From assembly GCF_047663525.1 (NCBI RefSeq), contig NC_092588.1:137012501-137076500 (forward strand): a stretch of 64,000 nt of DNA, written 5' to 3'. This stretch comes from Anas platyrhynchos. Taxonomy: Eukaryota; Chordata; Aves; Anseriformes; Anatidae. A program made the translations under genes and the position numbers. A model generated the notes under the pieces. It ran no database searches. It was not told the DNA's origin and saw nothing but the letters and a program-made list of their open reading frames with translations. Positions 13,342-26,040 of this stretch are shown here, one piece after another; the stretch's first letter is position 1; every line of letters begins with the position of its first letter.

Positions 13342-14465
13342 CTCAGTTTCTGGCTTCTATTGACAAATTTCTAAACATATCAAGATGAATTTTATTTTTA
13401 ATTGTCCTTCTTTTAGACTGAGATATACTCTTAAGTGAAGGGATCTACTTTTTCTACTATAGAGTTCACTGAAAGTACCACTGTACCATTTTTTATCTCT
13501 GCTTCTGAGTTCCAGAGAAAGCAGCTTACCAAGCTATTTCTTCCTGAACCCTAAGGTGAAATTTCAAAAAAAATCAGAAGGGTATCACATTTCTTGTGTA
13601 TTCTTCCATATTCAGTTGAGAGTTTTTGTATTCAAGAAAGATGTTTTAAAACTTTTCTCCTCGCCTACTTAGCTCCCTTTCCAGTGAACACACATTCAAA
13701 TGAAAGCAAGGATTTTAAGTGTTCTTAAACCAATAATGGCCATTTTATTCTCTGGTAGTATTAAAAATTGCATCTGTTCCAGCTTATTTATCAGTAAATT
13801 TAATTCATATCCTCCCTTAAGGAGGTTAGGTCACCACAGCAAACATGAATTTTACCTATTCACCTTCTACTGTTCGTGGATTTTCCTTCAGAAGTAATAT
13901 CTCTATTGCTGGTTCTATATCTGCATCCAGCTTGAAATTAATAAATGTTCCATTTCCTTTCATGCTGGCAGTTCTTTAAGTTTTTGCTGCAATATTGACA
14001 GTGATTCTTATACTTTCTGAGGTAATATTGTCACTGCTCTCTTCTTTGACCAGCCTGTGCATGAAAACCCTATCAAAGAAATTAATGTATTTTAGTTTTT
14101 GCTTATTTGTTCCAAATACCAGTCACTGTCTTAGCCTGAGTGTTTTGACAGATGTGCTGAGTTTTTGTAGTTTCAGACTTTGAATTGAGACTACCTTCCT
14201 GTCCTATATCTTTTTAAGATTTTGATCCTTTATCACACACATAGCAAAATAGTTTTCAATACCCATAAGGTTCCAGCTATAGTAAATAACTTCCTTTTTT
14301 CACACCTATATTTATTTGGACCTGGAGTTTGGATCAGAATATACTAATCTTAACATTTATTAGTTAATATATGGGCAAAAGCTTGCACAAAAGGGACACA
14401 TTATCATCCAATACAAAGACATATTCTTTCAGCTCCTATTAATGGAAGTGTAATGAATCTTTATC

Positions 14466-14605
14466 CTTAGAGGCATTCAAAACTCAGTTGAATAGGTCCA
14501 TCAGCAGCCTGATCTAACTTTGAAGGTGGCCCTTCATTGAGCAGGAGCTTGGGCTGGATGGTCTCCAGAGATCTCTTCCAAATTAATTATTCAATGAATT
14601 TGTAG
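14466..14605 (+). mobile_element. CR1 LINE 3' end, degenerate
   Basis: A diverged 3' end of a CR1. The recognisable order is GGCATTCAAAACTCAGTTGA, then AGCAGCCTGATCTA, then GGTGGCCCTTCATTGAGCAG, then GGGCTGGATGGTCTCCAGAG and TCTCTTCCAA. This parallels the CR1 motif series 'ttcaaggccaggttgga', 'caacctggtctag', 'tggatgatct' and 'cccttccaac'. The octamer tail is degraded to a few ATTATTCAATGAA-like bases. Only about 140 bp remain. The copy is clearly older than the one at 4942-5330. Confidence 0.85.
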
Positions 14606-15407
14606 CATTAGCATGTTATCCTTATAATACTGATTTTATTATTGCAATTGCTCTCCCTTGGGAAATTGTGCTGCAGAATGAGCTGTGAATCTGATGCTTA
14701 TGAAATCACTAGAAAAATAGGGATTATTTAACCTGCATAGTAAAAGCAAAGATTATGTAAACTTCCCAACAGCTTTTGCAAGTTCAGCTTGAAGAACTTT
14801 GCAAGTTCAGTTCTTGCACTTTAGGTAAAGAATCCCTCAATAAAATCCAAATGAGTAAAGAGAGCAGTACATGTACTGCTGGGCAGTATTTTTCCTCAGG
14901 TTTCTGTGCTTATAATAATAAATTCCGAGTTTTCCTCTTGTAGATGGATAGATGGACACTGGGCATTTGGTATTTCTTGGCAGATAGAGCAGATCCTAAG
15001 AATGAACTGATTGGAGTAGTGTAAAACATCATCCTATGGCAGCCACTGTTCCTACTCTCTTCTATAACCCAAATGCATAATCTTAGTAAATATGATTTCC
15101 TAGGGTGATGAGTTTGGTCCTATCAATAGATTTCAGTTTTTGAAAATGTAACTTGTTTGACTGTCCAGCTTTAGAAAAGGTGATATTAGGAAAGGAAGAA
15201 TGAATGTAGCAGAGAAAATTAAAGAAAAAGGAAGCACAGAAAGAGAAGCCACACAGCTGCAGAAAAGGCAGTGTTGCTTCACACACCTGTCAGGGAAAAA
15301 ATGATAAAAGTGTGACCAACTGATTTTACAAGAGCATTTATGCAATCATAAAGTCAACCACATGAAATATAAAGAAAAGGCCTGAAAAAGCAAAGCCATA
15401 AAAGTAG

Positions 15408-15428
15408 AAAAAAAAAAAAAAAAAAAAA
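15408..15428 (+). repeat. Poly(A) tract, 21 bases
   Basis: An uninterrupted plus-strand A tract in unique sequence. Confidence 0.9.
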
Positions 15429-16079
15429 CAACTTTGCATAGTGTGGCAGTCCTAAGTCAACAAGGCCTGTTAAGAGGAAATCTGAAAGTGATTTAAAATA
15501 GGGAGTTAACTTTGAACAGTGAATGATGTTGGAAAAGTAGAACTCAAGGTGCTGCTATTGCTCTGGATGGACCATTTCATTCAGCCAGTTAGCACAGGAA
15601 GAGGGATGCAGAGTTATTTAAATAAAGCTCAAAATTTAATCCATTAGGTATCTAATGTATCATTATGGTTTTAAAGTTTTTAGATCAAAGCAAATAATAA
15701 CATTTTCATAAATTTTACTGTATTTGAAGACTGTTATTCAATACTTATTCATCCACTGGATATCACATTTTTTATAATAATCTGTCTAATTGGAGAAAGA
15801 AAATCAGGTCTATATTCACATGTGACTTAGATGAGAATATTGATTTTATGGTTAACAAAAAGAAAATAGCCAAGAACAAGCAGTTCACAAAAATTGTCAC
15901 GATCTATACAGTAAGTAAATGGCTAGAAATAACAGACACAGCTGGAGAAATCAAGGTTGGTTTGAGAAAGACCTGTAAAAAATACAGGCTGAATCTGCAG
16001 TGACCTGATCAACTTCACAACCTTGATGTATCCTATAATCCTAGCAAAGATGACTGTACAGTATTTCTAGGTGACAGGT

Positions 16080-16330
16080 ACAAGATATAACCAAACCATT
16101 TTATTTCGGTGATCTACAATGGTGAAGTGACACACAATAATTAGTTACTTGGGATTTATCACAAGCTTGTGATTCCATTTTGCAAGGCATAAAATGTTAC
16201 ATCAGATGTTGCAGGCCTGTGCTGTAAATCTTTTGCAAAACTGGGGCACATGTTCAATGTGTTAAGCAAGATCTGAAGTTACATTTTCAGAAACTTGTAA
16301 AATGGCACAGCAGCTTCCTCCTTTTCTTTG
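16080..16330. promoter_or_regulatory. Candidate non-coding regulatory block
   Basis: A stretch of balanced composition between AT-rich flanks. It contains a TAATTAG homeodomain-type core, a short palindrome around CACAAGCTTGTG and several GCAAA/TTGCA-type sites, with no open frame of note. This is the composition often seen in vertebrate conserved non-coding elements. Conservation cannot be judged from one sequence, so the call is a guess from composition and motifs. Confidence 0.25.
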
Positions 16331-17147
16331 CTAATCCCAGTGCTGCACATAAAGACAAGGTTTAACTCTGACATATTTTAGAAAAGACTAGGCAGATCAG
16401 TATATTTGCTAAGGTGAACTGATGAGTTCATTGCTTGCATTTACTGTCCACCAGACAACAAACTCTTTTTATCCTGAAGCAACTTTTTATCTCTAATTGT
16501 TTTACATGATCTAATTGCTTACAACATTATGCACCTGTATGCTATTGTCAGATTGCTTCAATGTGTGGTTATTTATTTTTTGGCCAGTTAAGTATAAGCA
16601 GCACTTAGAGTTGTGGGATATTTAGTTAAATTATCTTACTCAAAGCACTCACTGAAAATGTAGCAGTCAGTTGAACCTATTGCAAAGTCTATTTTTTCTC
16701 CCTCTGTTTCAGGTTCCTTTGCATCCCACTCTCATCACATATCTTATATCTGACCTTTTTTCCTAAATATAAGGAAAACTTTGTAGTGTCAAGAATAGAG
16801 GAAGGGAAGGAAGGAGAGAGGAGCAAAAGAAGCATTACAGAAATGTATTACGTAAAGTTCTGAGGCATTTCAATCACAAGTAATTTCTTCAATCATTTTA
16901 ATCAAGCAGAAAGAACTCACATTGTGATTACTCTCCACATTTTTTAATAATTGTCCCTTCTGAAACGATGTTAGTCCCCTGATCCGATCTCTCTTAGGAA
17001 AGAACCTTTTAATCTTTTACTTCTTGGCAAACAGTGTGAAATATGTCAATTTAGGTTGATGAGTCTTTTTAATAAATGTAAAACCAATGACATCACAGTG
17101 TGCATGTATTCACTGCAGAAAATTCCAGCTTCTCTGAGGGAAAAAAT

Positions 17148-17148
<1 letters not shown>

Positions 17149-17180
<32 letters not shown>
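17149..17180 (+). repeat. (ATA)n run with poly(A)
   Basis: About seven to eight trinucleotide units running directly into ten A bases. Confidence 0.9.
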
Positions 17181-19962
17181 TCCTGCTAGATCCCGTGCAA
17201 TGTCCTATGTCCTAGCATGAAACTAAGAAATGTCTCCTTAATATTTTTCTCCTTTCCAAACTTCTTGAGAGCCACAGGTTGATTTGCACTTGCACTTGCT
17301 CTTACTAGCTTTCTATCCAAGTAAAATCCTATATTTTGCAGCTCTCCAAACTTCAGTACATTGCGTGATGTCTGCTGCTATCCTGCCATCCATGGGCTTG
17401 CTGATATAGAAAATCAAGTAATTAACAGGCAAGGACAGAACTTTAAAAATACAAGAATTTTAAGGTCTACTATCCTGTGGCAGTTGTGACACAGATACAG
17501 TTTTGTCCCAACTAATTAACACTGACACCAAGGATACTACACAGGAGCTAAATTGCAAGCTGTTTTGTTTGTGTTAATTGCTCTGCTGGCATTATTTATC
17601 TGTCCTGCATTAATTTAAGCAAGAACAATTTTTGTTCTTTGGATTTCAGTGAAGATTGTATTAAATATAGCTACTTTCATTTCTTTTGCCACTTTTCCTT
17701 TATGTTGCAAAAAGACCAATTTGAAAGGAAAGAAGAACACAGTAAATTTTGTCTCAGTGGGAGATGCACTCACAGTTGGATCCCTCCTTTTTATATTTCT
17801 CATAAATGCACAAGTATGTTGCCTCCTGCATTTTCCTAATGACAGAAATTTAAAGTCCTAGACAACAATCAACACTACAGGGGCAAAACTAGTGCAGTTT
17901 TATTACTACAGAAATAAAATCAAAAGCTGGATCTGAAGCTGTGCATTTTTCAACTTTTTCTTAATTTCAGTTTTTACTACATTTGTTTATCATTCATGGG
18001 AAACAAAAGGAAAAAAAAAAAAGACCTTTCAAGTTATTACTGAGTGTATCAGATCATTTTAATTAAGCATGAATAATAAATAGGGAGGGTGGTGTTTTTC
18101 TGAGTGAGCATGGTATCCACATGAGTAACATGTTCACAGAGGACTCTGGATCCCAGGCAGGTTAAATAAAGGTTCTAAGACCCACATGGAATAAGTGGCA
18201 AAACACAGGCATGGGTGATGCTACCAGATTGTTCTGAGGACAGGATCCAATCTGTTGAAAAGATTGTGAGGACAAGAGAAATCTGCAGAGACAAAAATGC
18301 AAACACTCTTAAGGACTCCCACCAGCTGCATTAAAATTTCTTATATTTTATGGCATGACATTGTTGAATGTCTATTTAATGCCTAAAACTGGGACAAAAT
18401 TAAGCTGGAATATAAAATCCCTATCTAAATTGACAAGCTCCCAGTCTGTTCAGCCATTTCTAGTTGAAGAAGAGGAAAAGACAGCACTGAGACTGTTATT
18501 CTGGAGTAGGTTTGTTTGAAAGATTAGGACAGGGTGTTGCTGTCCAAATGGGGTGACACACCTGCCTTAGGGACAGTAGTTTCCTTACTAAGGACAGCAG
18601 TGAAAAAAAAGATCAAATTCCCTTTTTCTTTGCTTTTGCTTTTTAATGAGAATAAATAATATGAGATGAACCACTGAAGAAAAAAGAAGAGAAAAAGAGA
18701 AATAGAGAGAGGGGTTTATGTTTGACACATAAGACCTTAGTAGTAAATTATGATATGTACAGCTGTATGACAGAAACATGATGTTTTTAAGGAAATAAGA
18801 AGTTGGGGGATGCACTCAAAGCAACATTCTCCACTCAAACTCCCCTTGATTTAAACAGTGCTACAAGAATCACTAATGCACTCAGGAGATAACTGATGCC
18901 CCTCAACTGAAGAAAATTACAGGGATATCATCACAGAAATACAGCCTTGGCAGAGAGAGATATTATTTTCAGACTCTAGCAACCTCTGCTCAAAAGAAAT
19001 ATAGCCAGAAATATAGCTAATTTACACTGGTGAAAATCTGTGGTGAAGCCAATAATTTATTTGAACTAATTATTCTGAAAGGGGGTTAGAATCCGTTCCA
19101 GAACCTATAATTTTTCTTCATACCTGAAAAAATGTAGTTTAGTGGAATTAGATATCACAAGACAGCGACCTTATAATTGTTTGAGAGACTGCATAATGAG
19201 GAAATGTCTGTAAGAAAAGAAATTCCCAGTTTCTGGTCTGGATATCTGGACATCAGCTGGCTGGCCATCATCAGCTCTATGTTCTGGTGCAAGAAGGCTC
19301 TCCAACTGGAAGGTGTATGAAATCGTGCCTTCAAAAACCTACAAGCCTAGACAAAACTATTTGCTTAAGTATGAAAGACATCAAAACATTTGAGTCTTCC
19401 TGAAAAAAATATTTTTTCATATAAGTCAGGAAAAAATATGTACAGCAGTGCTGTTCAGATATTGATTTGCACTTATTCTAGAAAGACAAACATTCACATA
19501 CTCAGGTATGCAAGGGGAATCCTATTACATGCCCTTATAAATGAGGAGGAAGGGAAAGACAGAGTTGCATTCTTTCTCCATACACTTTTGATATTAGTGC
19601 TGCATCTGCTCAGATTGCCATACAGACCGAAGTATTGCTATTGACAATATGTTAAGATTTTACTTCCTGAATGAAAAAATCACTATTTTAATTTACATGT
19701 TATTCATAGTGAGCAACACTGTATTGTTATTGCTTTGGCTGCTTTTGTAATTTTTTCCATTCCCAGCAGAAGCAGAACAGGATGCATTACTTCGGCAGCA
19801 TGAATGATTCACCATTTCTTAGGTGTTATTACAAAACCTGAATTTTGTCAGCTTTTACTGAGGAGCTTTGTTCTTATTTTTCATGTTCAGAGAGCTTCAA
19901 AGATATTTTTTGGTAATAAAAATTGAGGAAATGTAATAGTATTTTTCAAAATTTACATGGCT

Positions 19963-20004
19963 GTATATATATATATATTAAAAACAAAACAAAACAAAAC
20001 AAAA
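19963..20004 (+). repeat. (TA)n followed by (AAAAC)n
   Basis: A TA run is followed directly by about five AAAAC units. This is a compound microsatellite. Confidence 0.92.
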
Positions 20005-20534
20005 ATAATACAACAGAGACATATAACAGATTCTGGTAATGTCTTACAATAATAGCTTTTGCTCTGTCCTGGCTCAGGGACCTAAAGTGCTTTCAAACTG
20101 CAACAAACTCTTTATTTGCACCCATACACATCTTCATACACAGCACCATAGAAACTTCTACTGCTGCTGTAGCTGTAGCTCAGTGAAACAGCTTTTCACA
20201 GCTTGCAACAGCACTCTACAGTAGTTATGAGCACCAAATACAGAAGAATATATCCAGCGAATCTTCAGGGGGATTTAAGGATGCAAAATATAAAGATATT
20301 ATAAGCTGAACTGGTAGCAACACCTGCAGTTAAGGTTATCTGGCACTTTCCTTTATTAGGTATTGGCTTCACTTGCTTATACTTATAATTAACCATTGAA
20401 TTGGTTCAATGGTTTTGAGGTTTTCCTTCCCAAATACTTGTCTCATGTTGTATTTTCAGCTCAATTCTTTTCCTCTCTGTTCCCAGAATGAGCATATTGC
20501 CACTGGGGTGAGTGCCATTGGCATCAGGTGGTTT

Positions 20535-20540
20535 AAGTCA
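20535..20540 (+). repeat. Target-site duplication, left copy
   Basis: AAGTCA directly precedes the LTR start. The matching copy follows the LTR end. A 5 bp duplication (AGTCA) would be normal for ERV-L, with the extra A possibly by chance. Confidence 0.7.
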
Positions 20541-21632
20541 TATTGGGTTTACGTGGCAAGGTTTTGGTAGGGGGCGGCTGCAGGGGTGACCTGTGAGAAG
20601 ACTCCAGAAGCTACCCCATGTCAGGTAAGGACCAGTTTCAGAAGGCTCCAAAGGGACCTACTGCTGGCCAGAGCCGAGACAGTAAGTGATGCTGTTTGTG
20701 CCTCTGGGAAAGCAGAATTAAGAAAGGGAAAAAAATACTGCATAGCAGCAGCTGGGAGAGTGAGGAGTGAGAACCAGCCCTGCAGACCCCAGCGTGAGTG
20801 CAGGTGTTCCAGGTGCTCCAGGTGCTCCAGGCACAGAGCAGCAGTTCCCCTGTGGCCTGTGGAGAGGCCACTGCTGGAGCAGGCTGTCCCCCTGCAGCCC
20901 ATGGGTCCCACATGGAGAAGATCTCCACGCTGCAGCCCATGGAGGAACCCCCGGTGGAGCAGGTGGATGTGGCCTGGAGGAGGCTATGGCCCATGGAGAG
21001 CCCCCGCAGGACAAGGACCCGGGCCAGAGCTGCAGCCCATGGAAAGGAGCCCATGCAGGAGCAGGGGATGTGGGGTGAGCTGCCGCCTGTGGGGGACCCG
21101 TACTGGAGCAGTTTGCTCCTGGGGGATGCATCCTGTGGTACGGAGCCGTGTGGGAGCAGTTATTGAAGAGCTGCTGCCTGTGGGCAGCCCCCGCAGGCTC
21201 AGTTCGGGAAGGATGGCATCCATGGGAGGGATCCCAAGTGGAGCAGGGGTAGAGGGTGACCATGAAGGCGTGACAGAGATGAAGTGTTAGGGACTGACCG
21301 CAGCCCCCATTCCCTGTTCCCCTGCACTGTGTGGGGCAGGAGGTTGAAGAGGGTGAATGGGGAGAAGGTGTTTTTAGTTTGTTTTGTTTCTCACTGCTCT
21401 AGTTTGTTAGTAATAGGTAACAAATTACTAACAAATAGGTAATAAATTTCTCTAATCTCCCTATGCTGAGTCTGTTTTGCCCGTCATGACAATTGTTAAG
21501 TGATCTCCCTGTCCTTATCTCAACCCTTAAGCCCTTTTCTTCATATTTTCTACCCCTTTCCCTTTGAGGAGGGGGAGTGAGAGAGAGGTTGTGATGGAGC
21601 TCAGCTGCCCAGCTGGGTAAAACCACCACTAA
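20541..21632 (+). mobile_element. ERV-L-type solo LTR, about 1.1 kb
   Basis: The start TATTGGGTTTACGTGGCAAG followed by GTTTTGGTAGGGGGCGGCTG is, from memory, the start of a common neoavian ERV-L LTR, with the usual TG mutated to TA. Other landmarks agree: GGAAAAAAATACTGC near 20730, a GC-rich middle of repeated modules (CTGCAGCCCATGG and GGAGCAGG recur between about 20870 and 21250), GACTGACCGCAGCCCCCATT at about 21293, TCTGTTTTGCCCGTCATGAC, and GATCTCCCTGTCCTTATCTC. The 5-6 bases (A)AGTCA precede the start (20535-20540) and follow the end (21632-21637), which fits an ERV-L target duplication and a solo LTR. The longest open frame of the window (234 codons, 20586-21290) lies inside it and is a by-product of its GC content. 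Confidence 0.9.
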
Positions 21633-21637
21633 AGTCA
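21632..21637 (+). repeat. Target-site duplication, right copy
   Basis: AAGTCA follows the last LTR bases and matches the copy at 20535-20540. Overlap with the last LTR base is ambiguous by one position. Confidence 0.7.
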
Positions 21638-21879
21638 CCATGCCAACAGGTCCCAGTGACCACTGATACAGCCAAAGAGCTCTCACACCGTTAGCTGCTG
21701 CTGGGAAAGCTCACACAGACACTGAAAGGCAATAAAACCTCCAGCTTCACAGACCCAAATATGAGAGTATTTCCATCAGTGCTGTGAGTGTGAGTAAAAA
21801 ATATACTTGGGCCATAAATTATTCTCAGCTGTTTTGTTATGGCATGCTAATGCCCCTAAGTCTGAATAAAATGTTTGAA

Positions 21880-22480
21880 AATTAGTGTGAAGGGGGTCGC
21901 TGAGGTGTTAGAATTGATAATGTTCCTGTTAGAATGCAAAGCTTAACCAAAACTACAAGGCTTCAGAGTAAACCTTATTTGGCATAAAATTAAGGAGCCC
22001 CTGGGTAAAAACTGGAGACAGTCTCAGAGGGGATCCTGTCCAGGGAACAAAGCAGCAAGGGCTCAGGATGCTGAGTTATGGTCCGCTCCCCGCGATCACC
22101 AAACAGCTTTCCCCTTTGAAGGAAGGTAAACCAACACCACGGACACAGAAAAATCCCTATGGGAATAGTGAATTGGGAAAGTAGCTGCACATATATATAT
22201 ATATAAATATATAAGCAGTGTGGCAGGGGCTGGGCTGCAGGCAGGAACCTGCAGAGTGATAGGAGTTGGGAACAGAGCAGGGCACAGCAAGAAACGGCAG
22301 CAAGGAAAGGCTGGGGACACGGACACAGAATGCTCCTCTGAAAGCCAGGACCAGAGGCAGTTGTTCTGAATTTCTGCATTCCTCTTCTGCTCTGTTTTTC
22401 CCAGTCAGCCTGGAAAAACAGTCTGTCGTACTGCGCCATATGGGCCTATCCTGAGGGCCAGTCATTTGAAATCCGTCACA
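21880..22480 (+). mobile_element. Possible LTR-like block, unclassified
   Basis: A block of higher GC begins about 240 bp after the ERV-L LTR. It has a phrase reading TGTGAAGGGGGTCGCTGAGG, a TATA-rich core at about 22192-22213, and a GC-rich part with GCAGGAACCTGCAGAG downstream of it. That order (upstream region, TATA, GC-rich transcribed part) is what an LTR would show. I cannot name a family, and neither the ends nor a target duplication are clear. The open frames on both strands (up to 149 codons) look like by-products. It could instead be an older promoter-like or unrelated GC-rich segment. Confidence 0.35.
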
Positions 22481-24248
22481 TAGTCATGAATTGAGCAAGT
22501 GACTGGGGCTGTGTTATGCACTTCTGCCTTGTGAGGGGCTGCCATCACTGAGGCACACTGAATATTAATGGATTTTAAAACTGCTAGAGGATAAATGAGG
22601 ATGCAGGCATTGGCAGACCTTGGGGATAAGCCCATATAGTGTTGTACAACTGAATTTCTGTTTTCAGGTTGGGTTATTTTATTTGTTTGTTTTACTTAGT
22701 TTAGTTGGTTAGGCATTAAAAACCTACTGCTATTGGAAAGAAAGCAGAAAAGAAATATTTGGTAGTTGTCTGTACATGGAATGATGAAGGGCTCCTGTGG
22801 GAGAAAGGAGCATATAGTTCATGGCAGTAACATGTTGCATAAATCCAAAGCTGCTGAATTTATTTTGCAAAGAAAACCTTCAATCTAGCTTTTCCCAACT
22901 TTTTTAAGTTTGACTTGCATTTCAGTATTTCCTTACCATGTAGTGGAATAAAGGAATTATGCAAACTGTGGTGCATAGGGTGCTGGCATCATCTCATCAC
23001 CTCTCTCTTACCTAAGTACCCTGGTATATTTAACCAGGTGAAGCTATAAGGTCATTTTCAGACACAGGAATTAAGTGTCTGAAAAGCAAAGCCAGGTACC
23101 TCATCCTCAGCCTGGCAAGTCTTGCTTAAGAAGTGTCTAAATCTAAATGCTGGAGCAGACATAGAGTGGCTATTGCACGTCAGGGCCCAAAGAGGCTCTC
23201 TAGTGTCACAGGAGACCACAGAGTAGAAAGCTATTTTTGGAACTACTTCTTCTTGTGCAGCAAATAAGTACTTTTCTTCAAGTCTTTTCATAAGCAATTT
23301 CTCACCAGCACATGGTTTGATCTGTCAAATAATATACTATGTCTACTGATCTAGGTCCCATTTTTGTTGTTTTTCAGAGAAAAGAACCTCAGGGGATCTC
23401 TCCTGAGCTAGCATAAATTCTTATTTCATTATAGAACTAATTTCAGTGGTGGGTGAAAGGTGAAGACTACTTACGATTTGGCATTTGGGACATACTTTGA
23501 CATCTGTGGACAGGAGAGCTCAGAGAAGACACCAAATGAAAAATGACTTAATAGAAAAAAAAAAAAGAAAAAAAAAAAAAAAGCAAGGGATTTTTTTTCC
23601 CTTGAAAATTATCATTTGGACTTTTTCCATGCCCATAAGAAAATTCAGGAACGTAGTCAAACCTATGTACACAACTCTCATTGAAGCTGCTAAGTTTCAT
23701 ATGCTTAGTGAAGGGTAAATGATTTTCTCTAAGCCTCTGAGTGTTATATTTGCAGATATGATAGAATCTATATGACCATCATGTACAGTGATTATCACAT
23801 TTATTTCCCTTCAAATGCAAGTAGATTTGGAGAATTAAAATGGTGACAGAAGTTCACTGACAGCAGCCTGATTTTTCATTCTTGCAACCCCAACATGACT
23901 CTTACAAAGACAATTGTGAACCGATGCATTTACAGGCTGTGAGCTATGCCCTTTTGGCATTTGCAAAATGAATGGTGCAGATACTAGTATTTGAAAATGT
24001 GGCTACTCTACATGTCCAGCAATTTTCTTTTGACTTTCTAAATCCATATTCCAGTATTAACATCAGGATGACTCCAGGCATGCTGGGAATAAGGACCATC
24101 CAATATGCATCCTGGGTCTTTGGAGCATGTTCTTAACATGGCAATGGTTTAATGATTGCTTAATACGTGAAATGAATTGAGCATTTTATAGTATCATCAT
24201 GCCATCTAGGGGTGGGATATCACTGAGACACACTTATCTTCATGGCAG

Positions 24249-24285
24249 AAAAAAATAAAAATAAAAATAAAAATAAAAATAAAAA
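24249..24285 (+). repeat. (AAAAT)n microsatellite
   Basis: About seven uninterrupted AAAAT units preceded by a short A run. Confidence 0.95.
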
Positions 24286-25575
24286 GGCCATAGTCAGAGG
24301 TATAGTGGGATGGAAGCCTTTCAAAACAGACTTTCATTAGAGTGGAGATAATGGCATGTGGCATGGGTCCTGTGATGAGGAGTGTATCTGGTGAGTCAGG
24401 TCATATATCAGGGTAACACTGGAGAGTAAGCCTTTTAGAAGATGGACTTCTGGGGCTCTGGTTCTGCATAACTTCTGGCCCCGAGCAAATAACACCAACT
24501 TCTTTCTCACTCCTCATATCCCAAATGAGGCCATAATCAGAAATCAGGCTGCCCAACTGTACATGTAGCTGATTGGAAATGAGGGACACCCAGCATACAG
24601 CCCTGTACTTTGCATATGGCTGATACAGAGTTAAGGAGAGGAAAGGGAAGTCTGTTTTGGCAGCCTCAGTGCCAAGACACATGACAAAAGAGTGTCAAAC
24701 ACGCTCGTGATTATGGAGAAAACCCCTAATTTCCGTGAACCATCTCACACCTCTCCAGTTACAGACCCCACTACAGAGAAGAGTTAGAAGGAATGGAAAG
24801 CCCAGCACACCAACTTGAAATACGCTGTTTGTTTTCAAGGAGCTGTTCATTGGGGGCATGGAATATGGACCTTCTACATCTGAACAGTTCACCAGCTGTA
24901 GAAGCACTGCAGGTCCATTTCCTACAGTTTTATGTCTGGCACTGAGAAATACATATAATACTCTGCCTGTGCTAACTCACAAGGCTCATATCTCACTGTA
25001 CTTACCTTTCCTGTTCCCTGCACAGACCTTCATCTCAGCTAGTGCCTAAGCTGATGGCAGAGACTGACAGAGTCCTACTCCATTACCTACATTCTTTCTT
25101 TCATTAAATACATTGGAACTCAACATTTGAGTCTACTCTATCAGATTTGGTTTCAGTTAGGCCATGGGTTCTGGCACAATTAGTAAAGAACGGGAAATGT
25201 TATTGTGTAAGCCTCATTAGGAAACAAATTAGGCTTTAAAAAATAAATAAATAACAACTACAACAACCACTGCTTATTTACAAAAGAAAAATAAGCCCTG
25301 GTCAATCTGTTGCTTTTCTATTCAGCTCCAATAGAAACTGTGCTGCATCTGGCATTCCTTATTCACCTACCTATGAAGTCCTACAGAAAAATAAACACTT
25401 TGGGGATTAATGCTGATTGAAGCTGTAAGATGATTCAAGTCCATTTCAAAAAGAAAAAAGAAACAGCCAACCTTGCGTTCATCACATGTTCCCCATCTGC
25501 CTTGGTCTTTTGATTCACCAGTACTTTTCCCACTTCCCTGAAGTTACAGGTCCCTGAACAGGAATCAAATTTTTC

Positions 25576-26040
25576 TCACAGAATCACAGAACCACAGGAT
25601 AATTGAGGCTGGAAGAGGCCCTAGGAAGTCTCTGGTCTAACCTCCTGCTCAAGCATGGGCAAGGGTGAGATCAGACCAGCTTGCTCAGGGACTGTTATCT
25701 AGTCAGGTCTTGAAAACCTGCAAGAACACAGACCACATAACTTCTACAGTCAAACTGCACCACAGCCTGACTGTTCTCATGGGGAACAAGTTACTCATTA
25801 TATCCAGTCAGTTCTTTCAATTTACCCTCTCTGTTTCTTGCCCTCCCACTATGCATCTCTGTGAACAGCCTGGCTCTGTGTTTTTGATTACTTCCTTGTC
25901 ACTAGTGGAGTCCCCCAAAATCATCTCATCTCCAGGCTGAACAAGTGTCAGTCCCTCAGTCTCTCCCCGTGGTAAAAATGCTCCAGCCTCAGTCATCCTG
26001 TAGGCCCTCTGCTGAACTTCTTGATGTTTCTTTTCTGTTG
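25576..26040 (-). mobile_element. CR1 LINE, minus strand, 3' part
   Basis: Read on the minus strand this is the 3' end of a CR1. On the plus strand it starts with TCACAGAATCACAGAACCAC, the reverse complement of the octamer tail, then GGCTGGAAGAGGCCCTAGGA. Further in are CACAGCCTGACTGTTCTCAT and TCATCTCCAGGCTGAACAAG, the antisense of the ORF2 region LFSLE. The copy is diverged. It stops at 26040 because another element is inserted there, and continues from 26951. The 91-codon plus-strand frame inside it is antisense CR1, not a gene. Confidence 0.88.
26033..26040 (+). repeat. Target-site duplication of nested CR1, left
   Basis: TTCTGTTG lies at the point where the minus-strand CR1 breaks off. 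The second copy is at 26951-26958. Confidence 0.75.

Larger units (their letters stand above)
5432..14465. other. Unique sequence, no recognisable gene
   Basis: About 9 kb with no gene I can support. The longest open frame (119 codons, 6340-6699 plus strand) has no recognisable motif and no splice or promoter context. Simple repeats include the hexamer array near 7.5 kb, A tracts at about 9654-9668, 9701-9727 and 12593-12611, a 25-bp tandem duplication at 10748-10797 and an AAAT run at 13315-13341. The moderately GC-rich stretch at about 7700-8100 has no recognisable element. Confidence 0.65.
14606..20540. other. AT-rich unique sequence, no gene
   Basis: I find no gene here. Structures seen are A tracts near 15408-15428 and 18009-18022, an ATA run at about 17149-17171 running into A10, a TA run at about 19963-19979 joined to AAAAC repeats up to 20004, and a possible conserved block at about 16080-16330 (listed separately). 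Open frames are below 85 codons. Confidence 0.65.
21638..25575. other. Mostly unique sequence, no gene
   Basis: Apart from the LTR-like block at 21880-22480, this is unique sequence without a recognisable gene. An A-rich run lies at about 23551-23582 and an AAAAT microsatellite at 24249-24285. Open frames are short and without motifs. Confidence 0.6.

Noticed and set aside
20586..21290. Longest open frame in the window (234 codons) and several overlapping frames on both strands
   Set aside because: It lies wholly inside an ERV-L-type solo LTR, in its GC-rich module array. Multiple frames on both strands are open at once, as base composition predicts.
25665..25940. 91-codon plus-strand open frame
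   Set aside because: It is antisense to a minus-strand CR1.
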